Source: Proteromonas lacertae
Taxonomy: Eukaryota > Sar > Bigyra > Opalinata > Proteromonadidae
Length of the DNA: 64,000 bases
Assembly: GCA_002245135.1 (NCBI GenBank)
Contig: NGBS01000293.1
Location: forward strand, 124,001 to 188,000
Direction: 5' to 3'
Positions 11,817 to 22,254 of this stretch are shown here, one piece after another. Position 1 is the stretch's first letter; each line of letters starts with the position of its first letter. The notes below the pieces were generated by a model. It was given only the letters and a program-made list of their open reading frames with translations. It had not been told where the DNA came from and searched no databases. Both the position numbers and the translations under genes were made by a program.

Positions 11817-14043
11817 ATTATAGAGAATGTAAATGTTATAATAATTCATATTATCTAACTTTATTGATTAGAAACTGACAATAATTCTATTGAGGTGTTT
11901 TCCCATACTAATTCAGCATATGAATATAATGGAGAAGGTAAATCTTTAACAAGTAAAATAGGAGATGAATTATTATGACTAATCCAAAATTTTCTTTTAT
12001 TCATATCAATAATCACTTCATAAATTGAACCATTTCCATGATTGTTGAAATTTGGATTTGAATTAACAACTCTTCCAATATGACAATATTCAGTAATATC
12101 TATACTTTCACCACCATAAGCACGATAATTACATGTTGTTGATTGATAATAAATATCATAACCAGAATATGTATTATTAGTTGATAATCCTAACATCATT
12201 TCATCATAATAACTTCCATTTTGATGAAATTTATATTTGATATGATAAATTCCATTTTCCATTTTCAAATTTAAATAACAATGATTAAAACCATATTCAT
12301 TTATATTTGTTATTAATTTTCCATTATCTGATACTTCTATTCCATCACTTTTGTTTAATTCTGTGAATTTTACATCAATAAATTCTAATGATATTTTGAA
12401 TTTCTTTTCATTTACAATATTCTTACATATTATTTCATATTCTCTCTTTTCGATTACTCTATTCATTTTTCCATGAATTATTCCACTCTCTTTATCTATC
12501 ATTAAACCATCAGGTAATGAAGGATTGATTGAAAATTCACATCGATTTCCATCAAATAAAGGAATTATTGACATTTCTTCATCTAATATAAATGAATATT
12601 CTGATTGAGAATATGAAAATGATGTGATTTCTTTTGTTTTTAATTCACTCAATAATTCTTTATCTTTCATTATTTCTATCATTTCTTCTTCTTCTTCGAA
12701 ACTCAGTTTATTCTCTTTTATATATTCTATTAATATTTCTTTAGATTTGGAGTTTAGATAATTATCTTCATTCAATATTCTAAAAAGAATCTCTTTTCCA
12801 CATACTTCTTCTATTATTGAAATATTCTTTTTATCATCAACGAATAAACATAAACATTTCATTGTTCGATTTCTTTTATTCTCATTATATTCTATACATA
12901 ATCTATCAACATAGTTCTCTTTTCGATATTTGAGATATATTCTATTTATATATATTTTTAGTATTTATACTTTCCATTTTCATATTTTTATATTTCATTA
13001 TCATCAATACTATTTCCATCATTTTTATATTATTCATTTCTAATATACATCAGTATTTCATCATTCAATTCTTCTTCTTTCATCTTATCCAATATTCCTC
13101 TTTCTTCTTCATTAAATACTTCTTCTTCATTATTATCTTCATTGTAATTGTTCATTATTACATTTTGAATTCTATCATCTTTTATTAAATATAATTCTAT
13201 ATGATTTTTACATTCATTTTTCTTTAATTCTATTTTCATTTCTTTCAACATTTCTTTATTCTTCTTTTATTTTCCTCATTTTCTATCAATTGTTTAAAAT
13301 CATCTTGTATTTCTTTATTATCATATTTCTTATTCTTTTGGAATTTATACCATTCTAATAACCGATTTAATAACCATAACTCATTCACTATTATCACATC
13401 TCTCATATTTAATATCTCGATCAAATTATTCATTTCTAATCTCAACAAATATTCATTCTTATATAAATATTTATATCCTCGCTTTTCTATTTCCATATTT
13501 TTCAAGTCTTCTATCTCTCTCAAACATCCACCAAATACATTACAGATATGAATTAATTTCATTAATACTTCATCATCTATATTATTCTTCACAAATTCAT
13601 AACAATCATTTATTATCTCTTTTTCACAATAACATAAACAAAACATCAACACTTCACACACACTCTCTTTACACATTATCAGTTCACCACCACTGTAGTA
13701 TTTCTCCATCTCATAATAGCCAATTTCTTCGATTTCTTCATATAACTCCAAAACTCCTAACAAACTCACGATCTAACAACAGTTTCTTTACTGAATTTCA
13801 TTTCCATTCACTAAAATTGATTTGATTGACATTATTCGATTATCTCCAATCTTCACTTCTATATCACCAAAACCACTTTCGAACCAATTTTCGACATAAT
13901 CTATCATAAAAATAAATACAAAATATACCCCTCTTCTCTTATTTCTTTATTCACTTTTATTATCATCTTTATGTAAATATATAACAAAAATAACGAAATT
14001 CAATTTTTATCAAAATTTTGAATAACCCAAAACTTAAAATGTG
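11817..14043 (-). repeat. BTB-Ig-SPRY duplication unit, copy C
   Basis: This minus-strand unit matches copy A from about 150 bp upstream of the BTB region to about 45 bp past the SPRY stop. It lacks the CCDC42-like tail that copies A and B share. Homology ends near TAAAATGTGATTTAATTG on one side and TATAGAGAATG on the other. Confidence 0.8.
11861..13907 (-). pseudogene. BTB-BACK-Ig-SPRY gene, copy C (several frame breaks in 5' half)
   Basis: This paralogue of copies A and B has the same order: BTB, BACK-like helices, spacer, a 29-nt intron (12942-12970), Ig-like and SPRY. It opens with a plausible ATG at 13907 giving MIDYVENWFESGFGDIEVKI, in frame because of a C that A and B lack. The frame is then lost: two extra bases near 13,797 give a stop, another extra base lies near 13,760, and the spacer after the BACK region is shortened near 13,260. 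The SPRY half (11861-12862, beginning at MKCLCLF) is intact. The accumulated breaks argue that the full-length protein is no longer made. An independently expressed SPRY half cannot be excluded. Confidence 0.7.
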
Positions 14044-14473
14044 ATTTAATTGTTGATATATGAATGTAAATACAATAATGTTATTATATTCCGTTTTAAT
14101 GATGTTAATACGAGTATTTTGAAGTTAAAATATTATGTAAGTACAATGATAGTGTTAATTTTGCTTAGCATGTGATTAATAATATGATAGATGTGTTTGA
14201 AAGTGAAATTTTATCTAATAGCTCTAAGAGAAGTGTTTGTAAGTATAATGAAAGTAATTGGAGATAGTTTAGGTGAGTCGAATATATAATTATTTCTTGT
14301 AGTTGTTGTATGATGAAAATCAGTACTTTTCAACAACTGTGTTATATAATTATAAAATATATATCCAAAAACAATAAACAATAAGTAAATAAATAAAATA
14401 AATTTATAAACAATTTATTATAAATACTATTAAAAATCTCAATCTCTATGTTTTATATAAATATATTAAAATA
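14044..14473. other. Intergenic spacer
   Basis: About 430 bp of AT-rich sequence between copy C and the end of the histidine kinase gene. I see no convincing coding frame, RNA gene or repeat. Confidence 0.55.
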
Positions 14474-16714
14474 TTAAGAGTTTGGCAATGTTCGAGATTT
14501 TGGTTTTGTACTCATCGCTACTACACTTTCCCATTTCTCAGTTGTATTTCCTGTTGCATAAGTTGTTAATACTCGTTTAAATTCATCAGTATTTAATGGT
14601 TTTGTTACTACTTCATTTACACCATCTATATAACATTATATTATAATATCAATATTATATACGTTTAACAAATGTTCGTTTATCTTCTTCTAATGCATTT
14701 GCTGTTAAACCAATTATTGGTCTTTGATAACCCATCTTTCGCATTTCTCGAGTTGATTCATAACCATCCATTACAGGCATTTCTTTATCCATAAAGATTA
14801 TATCATATTCATGACCACTCTTTATTAAATCTACAGCTTCTTTACCATTTTCGGCAAAACTATATTCTTCTATACCTTGACGTTTAAATAAAAATCCCAT
14901 CAGTTTTCGAGTTGAAGCTAAATCTTCTACTAACAAAATTGTTACATTATGGAAATCAACTGGTTGACTTGTTTGAACTACTTCATCTACGATTGTACAA
15001 GTACTTGGATCTACTACAGATTGATCTTCAGGTATTGGTAATAAAATATAAAATTCACTTCCTCGACCTGGAACTGAGTTTATTCCAATTGTACCTTTAT
15101 GCATTTCAATAAATTTCTTACATCGAGATAAACTTAAACCAGCACCACGATCTCCATTTAATTCAGTTGGACGAATATGATGAAATTCTTTAAATATTAA
15201 TTGTTGATCTTGTGATTTTATACCTGGACCAGTATCTATTACTGATATCTTTACATAAGAAGTTTCCATTGGTATTGTGGAGGCTTTATCTGTTTGTAAA
15301 TTATTATTATTATTATTATTTTGTAATTGTTGGATTTGCTGTTGTTTAGGGGTTTGTGGAATGATTTGTCTTTGTTGTTGTTGTTGTTGAGGTGAAGTTG
15401 ACTGATTTTGTGATTGATTAATTGAACTTCCTTCAAATGGAGTTACTCTTATAATAACAGTGCTATTTGTAGGAGAGAATTTTATTGCGTTTGAGATAAT
15501 ACACATTAATGTATCTCCTATCATATTTGTATCACCAACTATAGTAGATGGTAAGGATTTATGTTCATATTCAAATTTGATTACGATTTGTCTCTCTCGA
15601 GCATAATCTCGAATTTCTCCTAACACTTCACCTATCAGTTTGAATAAGTCTAAATATTTCAAATCCATTTGTATTCTTCCTTCTTCTATATTTGCCATTG
15701 AATTGACACTGTTTAAGATTTGAGTCATCATTTGAACACTCTTTTTAATGATTTCTAATGTGTCTGATATCTCTTTAGATCGAGAAATGAAGTTGGAAGA
15801 TAATTCTTCAATACCAAGATAAACATTAGACAAAGGAATACGAATCTAATAATAATAATAATTACAAGGTAAAAATATATACTTCATGAAATATATATCT
15901 AATAAACTGCTGTTTTGCCAAATTTGCTTCAATTGCTTTTCTCTTTTCCATTAATAATTGATTATGATTTAAAAACTCTTGTCTTGTGAACTTCTCAGCT
16001 AAATAATTACCGGAACAGATTATTGCTGTTGCTAGTACACACATTACTGCTATTACGGCACATTTGTATATATTTGTATAAGATGTAAATACAAATAACA
16101 AAATAACAAATTCACAAGTTAATGCTGAAACCATATAAACTGAGTATTTGAAAGGAATTCTCAGAATGGAATATACTGCCACATCTATTGCTAATATTGT
16201 TAATATTATTCTATTACATATATATATATATTATTAGATAAGAAATACATATCATGAGAAGCATTCTCAGGTAAACCAAATAGTTGACCTCCAAATGAAT
16301 CAGTAAACTATATTTTATATACATAAAACAGTTTATTATACAAATGTTATTAACATGGAACCTACAAATGTCACTAATACTATAAAAGTGTATTGTTGTA
16401 TTGCATCTTTGAATATATTCAGATAAAATAGTAGAAAACAAATAACAAACAATAATAACACCAAAAATTGAGCTGCTATTCGAGTTATTGTATATGAAGG
16501 ATATTCTGTAACAGCTCTATAAACAAAAATAAAATTAGAAAGTAAATAAATACGATAGTAAATCCATTGGAATTATTATACATTCGGTAAAAACACAACC
16601 AAGTAAGGTTCCAAGTCGAAATAATCTAGACCTTCTTGCTTCAATCTTCTGGTATAATCGTTCCACATCTGGATCAGTAAAATTTAAAGACCATCTCTCA
16701 ATGGCTATCTCCAT
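14474..16714 (-). CDS. Membrane-bound hybrid histidine kinase with C-terminal receiver domain
   Basis: Six exons (16714-16554, 16516-16342, 16307-16249, 16210-15883, 15845-14663, 14625-14474) encode 685 residues. Five or so hydrophobic segments (e.g. FLVLLLFVICFLLFYLNIF) lie in residues ~50-210. The H-box FHEIRIPLS contains the phospho-accepting His at about residue 240. The N-box is CIISNAIKFSP, the first Gly box VIDTGPGIKSQ and the second GDRGAGLSLSR. A Gln/Asn-rich loop interrupts the ATPase domain. The receiver domain begins VTILLVED, has its phospho-acceptor in IIFMDKEMPVMDG and ends with the conserved Lys-Pro of EVVTKPLN, completed only by the last exon. The family autophosphorylates and passes phosphate to its own receiver, then normally to a phosphotransfer protein; none is seen nearby. 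No extracellular sensor domain is obvious, so the membrane part may sense. Confidence 0.92.
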
Positions 16715-16830
16715 TTTGATAAATTAAAATGAAACGAAAATAGAGTTTGGCTTGAGTTACATAGCTTGGCTTGTAAATCTATTTTGAAATTATCTAATAA
16801 ACAACCCAAAAACAGAAGATAAGATGTAAT

Positions 16831-18377
16831 TTAACGATTATTTCCACATTTTTCCTTCATATAATACAATGCTTTTATTGCAACACAATAATCATATACT
16901 CTTATTGGATTTTGGTTTAATAAAGTTAAATACTGTTGTGTTGAAAATTTATTGAATTTCCCTACAACATCCCTATTCATATACAATAATATTCAAATAT
17001 ACATGTAATATTGTAATAAAGTCTTTATTAATCCAATGATTTCATTCATATAATCAACACATTTCATGAATACTTCATAATTCTGATTCGTTGGATTTTG
17101 ATTAGGAAGTGAATTTATTGTATTATATAATTCTGGAATTTTCTTTTTCATTCCTAAGTCTGTAATACAATTTAAAATCAATTGAATATTATGAATATCT
17201 GCTTTAATCAATGGAAGTGAAGAAATATAATAATTGTATTGTGGTGACTATAATAGAAATAAAAATCAAAAATATACATTGGGAATAAGAAAAACAACTT
17301 GAGACTGTAATTGATTAGGATTAATTGGAAGTTGATTATTTAAACCATTATTTGGAGGTTGATTAACATTAGTTCCACTTTGAAGAGAGTTATAAGTAAC
17401 TGGCGGAGTAATTTTTGGTTGTTGATGATTATTTAAACCATTTTCATCAACTTGTGTTGGAGGTGTTAAAACTGGTTTATTATCATCACTATTTTCTGCT
17501 TCAATTGGTAAATTTTCATCTTCATTCATTAATGGTGTTGAATCTATTTCTATTGACATAAGACATTCTTTTGATTTAATAAAAGTTTCACCATCACCTG
17601 TTTCGATCTTGTATTTATTATCTTTCAATATTTCGATTATTTTCCCTTCTTTATCTTCATCAAGCATTGTTACACTTTCATTCACTACAAACTTTTTATT
17701 ACATAACTCTTTCATATAGATTAATTTATCTAAATTGTAAATATTCTCATCTAAATCTTCAATTCTCAAGTATTTTTGAAGTAAAGTATATGAAGAAGGT
17801 TTTAATTCTGTTATTTCTTTTCTATTCGAAATAGATATATTATAGATTATACACTACAGTTTCAATGTCTTTTTTTAATAATTCATTAAACACTTTTTCT
17901 TTTGTTTCATCATTTTTATATTTCTTGATTAATTCTAATTTTCTTTTGTAATTATTGCCTAAAGATTGAATAAAACTGATATCTTCAACTCCATTATTTA
18001 TAATAATATTTGGAGGTGTATTATTTAGATAATCAACTGAAGTTGGTAATAGAATATGAGATTTTATACCATTATTTGGAAGTTCCTTTTCACTATAAAA
18101 AAACTAAATTCATACACTTTCATCATATTTATTTATTAATCTGCAATATTGTTTATAGAATTCTTTGACCATTCTTACACCATCACAAGGACTATAATCT
18201 AAAGAAATTCGAATTGTCTTTAACTGAAAGATAGCATGACTTACTGCTTCTTTATCACTTTCTTCTATCTCTTCATCACTTAGTTTTGCAAATATATTAC
18301 TACACAATAGAAAGAAATATAATTTACAGTAGGTCATCTAAATCTTTCTTGTATTTTTCCACCTCATTTTTACTCAT
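16831..18377 (-). CDS. Uncharacterised protein with a small Tudor/SH3-like segment
   Basis: Six exons starting at ATG 18377 encode about 468 residues. Introns lie at 18300-18327, near 18,093-18,116, and at 17822-17852, 17248-17277 and 16973-17002. The N-terminal half is helical. A middle stretch (CNKKFVVNESVTMLDEDKEG, then KIIEILKDNKYKIETGDGET) looks like a small beta-barrel of the Tudor/SH3 kind. A disordered Pro/Asn/Gln-rich linker and a helical C-terminal part (...YDYCVAIKALYYMKEKCGNN) follow. The second intron does not resolve: every GT-TAG choice leaves the next exon one base out of phase, so I missed a splice variant or there is a one-base break. I do not recognise the family; a chromatin-related role is only a guess from the Tudor-like stretch. 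Confidence 0.6.
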
Positions 18378-18607
18378 TATAACAAATTACAAATTTATAT
18401 ATTTTTATTGAAGTAAATTAGATGAGATAATAAAGAAAATATAAAATGCTCGACTAAAGGTAATCAAGCCTACATCATATTTTTCATATAAAAACATAAG
18501 ATAAGGAATAATAATCCACAAAATTATTTAATAATGTGAAAAAGCTTAACAATAAACTTATAACACATATAATAATATAATAAACAGAAATTATTAAAAA
18601 TTAACAA

Positions 18608-18909
18608 TTATTGAGGTGCAGTTTGAGGAGCAGATGGATCATTTCCAAAGAAAAACTTAAATAATTGTTGATAATCTGCTGAACACCACTCTAAACAAGT
18701 TTGGTCATTACTACTCAATTTGGATGGAATTCTTTTAAAACATCTTTCAAAACATTTTGATGATATTGACTATTAGATAGAAGAATAGAAAAATACATTT
18801 ATGGCATGTGCTTTTGCTCTATCATATGTTGCTTTCTCCTAATCATAAAAATAGTAATGCAAAATACTAACTGTTTGTTGTATTCTTCACTTGGATCAGA
18901 GTAAGACAT
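18608..18909 (-). CDS. Small Tim-type chaperone (twin CX3C), 81 residues
   Basis: Three exons (18909-18868, 18838-18797, 18769-18608; introns 29 and 27 nt) encode 81 residues, the normal size for small Tims. The twin CX3C motifs are KCFERCFKRI and TCLEWCSADY, 14 residues apart, within the family range. These proteins form hexameric chaperones in the mitochondrial intermembrane space and escort hydrophobic precursors to the inner and outer membranes; the cysteines form two disulphides. A second small Tim gene follows on the same strand. I cannot say with confidence whether this is Tim8, 9, 10 or 13. It is too short and split to be found as a single open frame. Confidence 0.85.
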
Positions 18910-19095
18910 GAAAAATGAAAAAATGGGGTATGAAAATATTTCTTATTAACCTATTTAATTATTTTGAGAATTCTTAATTCTATCACTGATAGATACTTTA
19001 TATAAGCATAAATAAATGTCTGATATACGAATCAAGTAAATTTCATGGAATTAAAGAAAGAATCACAAAAAAAATTATAAAAAAATGTTCTATTA

Positions 19096-19378
19096 TTATT
19101 GTGCTTTATTTTGATGTTCTAATACTACTTGCATAACTTCAGAATATGCAGCTGCACAGTCTTTTATGCAATCTTCTTCTCTTTGTTGAAGTTTTTCAAC
19201 TGGTTTCTTCACACATCTTTTAAAACAGTTAGTTGTTGCACTCTATTATAAATATACCACTTGTATCAATACATTACTCATTTCATTGGCGAAAACATTT
19301 GAAAAAACTTGGAGAAACTATGAAAGAGAGTATAGACAAAATACATACAGTATCATTGGATTGCATTCCTGAATTCAT
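19096..19378 (-). CDS. Second small Tim-type chaperone (twin CX3C), 73 residues
   Basis: Three exons (19378-19349, 19317-19273, 19242-19096; introns 31 and 30 nt) give 73 residues. The twin CX3C motifs are NCFKRCVKKP and DCIKDCAAAY, separated by 14 residues. The KKP after the first pair recalls Tim8/Tim13, but the assignment is open. It lies 186 bp upstream of the other small Tim gene, in the same direction, with a different exon pattern and little sequence identity outside the cysteine motifs. The pair may be partners of a Tim9-10 or Tim8-13 type complex, or an old tandem duplication; the sequence alone does not decide. Confidence 0.83.
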
Positions 19379-19466
19379 CTTAAAAATGAAAAATGATAAA
19401 TAATTTTGATAAACCTATTTTAATATTTTCAATAACCAAAATAATTAAAAAACATTTTTAAACTAC

Positions 19467-22117
19467 TTAAGACTCATTAACTGTTTTTGCAGCCATTAAT
19501 TTCATCAATCCATTATTCAACTTCTCCACTTTAGCATTTAATTTCTCACACTTCTTTTTCAACATCTCATTCTCTTGTGTTAAATTAGTAACATCCATAG
19601 TCTGGTTATTCATTTCAGCAGTCAAAGTTTCCACCTTTTCTTTTGCAGTTTTCAACCTCTCCTCCAATATATCATACTTAGTTTTATAAAATTCAGCTAA
19701 TTTCTTCCCTCTCTCATCATCACTAGTAGAAAGCACTTCTAACGATTGTTTTAACCTATCTAAATACGACTCATCAGACACAATCAAAGCATCACTACCA
19801 ACACTTCCTCCTGATGCTAATTCTAATTCAAGCTTTGACTTGTCTTGAATTAATTGATCTCTTTCTTCTAGTAACTTCTGATACTCTTTATATTTCAACT
19901 CATAGTTAATATAACAGAGTAATTTCTTATTTTCTATATTTATTCTCAATACTTCACCTTTTAATCGATTTATTATATTTTTTTCTTCTTTATTATCTTC
20001 TTCTTCTCCTTCTTTATTTTCTTCATTATTATTTAAATATTTATCAATATTAATACTATCAATAATAAAAGAACTTGTAGTATTCAAATCAATCAATCTT
20101 TCCTTCAATCTCGTTTCTTCATAAACCAAAATATTTGTAGATTCATCTAACAAACTAAAAAATCGATTCAAAAAGTCAATCTGTTGTTTTCCTTTGTTTC
20201 TTTCAGCTAAAGAAGAATCTAAAACTGAAGCAATTTTATTTTTTTCATCAATTAACTGTTTTATTTTTATTATTTCTTCTTCACTATTATTATTATTATT
20301 ATTATCTGAAAGTGAAGATAATAGCTCATTTCTTCTACTATACAATTCATCATGTTGGTTAGAAGCAGTTGTTAATTCATTTACGATATTATTTATACTT
20401 TGTAACATCTCCTTCAATTTCTCAATTTCGTCTTTTAATTTCATTATTTCAGTGTTTTTGTTATCTATTTCTCTATTCATATTTTCAATCATTTTATTTG
20501 GATCACCTCCTTCTTTTATTGCTTTTAAGTTTTTGATTTCTTCCTCTAAATCCTTTATTACATTTTGTGCACTTTCTGGATCTTTTATATTCAACGAATT
20601 TAAATATTTTTGTTTTTCATTTTCAAAGTCTTCCATTTGTCTTTTCAAGTCTTTTATATTCTGTTTTAATTCTTCTATTTCTTCTAATAATTTATCATGA
20701 TTTTTTATATTAGTCATTATATTATTTAATTGGTTATTTATTTCTGGATATTTACTCACTATTTCATCTGAAGATAATAACTCATCCCTTTCACTGCTTA
20801 ATTTTTGTAACGGATCTATTTCTTGATTATCAGATTTTAATTTCAAATCATTTTTTTCATCGTTTAACTTCCTTTTACTATCCTCTAAATTTAAATTATC
20901 TTCTTCCATTGTATTATTCACATATTCACTGTATAACTTCTCACATTCTAACTTTTCTTCTTTTGTTTGGATTTTGTAACGACTCTAATTTCGATAAATG
21001 TTCCAATAATTCTATTGGTTGTTGTTGTTCTTGCTGTTGTTGATTAATTGTTTCATTTATCACTTTATCTAAACTATCAATATCTATTTTATCATTATAT
21101 TTACTTTCCACTAGTTTCAATAGACAATTATGAATATATTCTAATTCAGATATTTCCATTTGATTTTTAGGTGGAAGTATAGTTGAAAGTGATTGACTTA
21201 ATTGTTCTAATTTAATTAACAAATTCTGATTTTTCTTCACTAAATTGTTTATTCTCTTTTTAATCATTGGAGGATCAGTTAATAAAGATTTCAATTGTTT
21301 TATAGCAAATATTAAATCATTTTTCTTTTGCTTTATTTCACTATCATTATTTTCATTCATTTTCATTTTCATTTATTACATCTGGAATAACACTTTGCTT
21401 TGAATTTACATAGGTATAAAACATTGATGCATCTTTATATTGTTTTATTAATTTATCATTATTAGATTTTACTTTCATTAATTCATCAAATGAAGTCAGA
21501 AAAGATGTAATTGATTCTTCATTATCATTAAAGGTTTGACTGAAGTTTGACATCATTTCATTATAAGTATCTCTTAGATTGGCGAAGGATTGTTGTGGTT
21601 GTTGTGTTTGTTGTGATTTATTTCTGTTATAATTATTATATAACATAGATGAAGAGTTATTAAAATGTGTATCATTGAATGAAAATGTATTATTATTATT
21701 ATTATCTTGACAGGATATAGTCATTATTGGATATTCTACATATTCATATTCATTATCAATATCTGGTGGATATTGTAATGCTGGAGTTAAGTCTACACCA
21801 ATCTGTTTTTGAAGATTGTTTAATTGTTGTAATAATTCTTCATTATCTTTTCTCAATCGTTTTATTTCATGGTGATATTCTCTAGATTTGTTGCATTCTT
21901 TTTTAAGTTTTTCTTCTAACTCAACTACCGTATCTCTTAGAGTCTGTTTATGATTATTTTCAGTTTTATTCAATTCTTCTTTTAACGCATTTATTTTCTC
22001 TTCTGTCTCCATTAACTTCTCACTTTCTAAAATGGAGGAATTATTGTCATCTTCATCTGAGGAACTTGGAGTATCTCCTATAACCGACGGAAATGATCGA
22101 TTGGTTTCATCATCCAT
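19467..22117 (-). CDS. Coiled-coil protein, about 880 residues, with two +1 frame breaks
   Basis: The gene starts at ATG 22117 (MDDETNRSFPSVIGD) and ends at TAA 19467-19469. It is almost entirely alpha-helical coiled coil (e.g. TEEKINALKEELNKTENNHK, ELNDEKNDLKLKSDN), with Asn/Gln-rich breaks. Three overlapping open frames cover it. Each hand-over needs one base skipped: one between 21,353 and 21,372, one between about 20,941 and 21,000. With both, the length is exactly 883 codons including the stop. At the second break the best coiled-coil reading runs SLQNPNK into EEKLECEKLYSEY, placing the surplus base in an AACAAAA run. No GT-AG intron restores either frame. I recognise no family; a structural or tethering role is inferred only from the coiled coil. 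Confidence 0.6.
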
Positions 22118-22254
22118 TGTATTTGCCTTCTATCTGTTGATAAATTTTAATTTTGATAAAATGGCTGTTACAATGTAATTGACATGTCAGAATACCCAAG
22201 CTAAGTTTGTTGAAACAAAAATTTATATCTTTTAATATTTCTAAATATAGATAG

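Noticed and set aside
21353-21400. 33-nt GTAATA...GATAG intron in the coiled-coil gene
   Set aside because: Its ends look right, but 33 nt is a multiple of three and removing it does not join the two frames.
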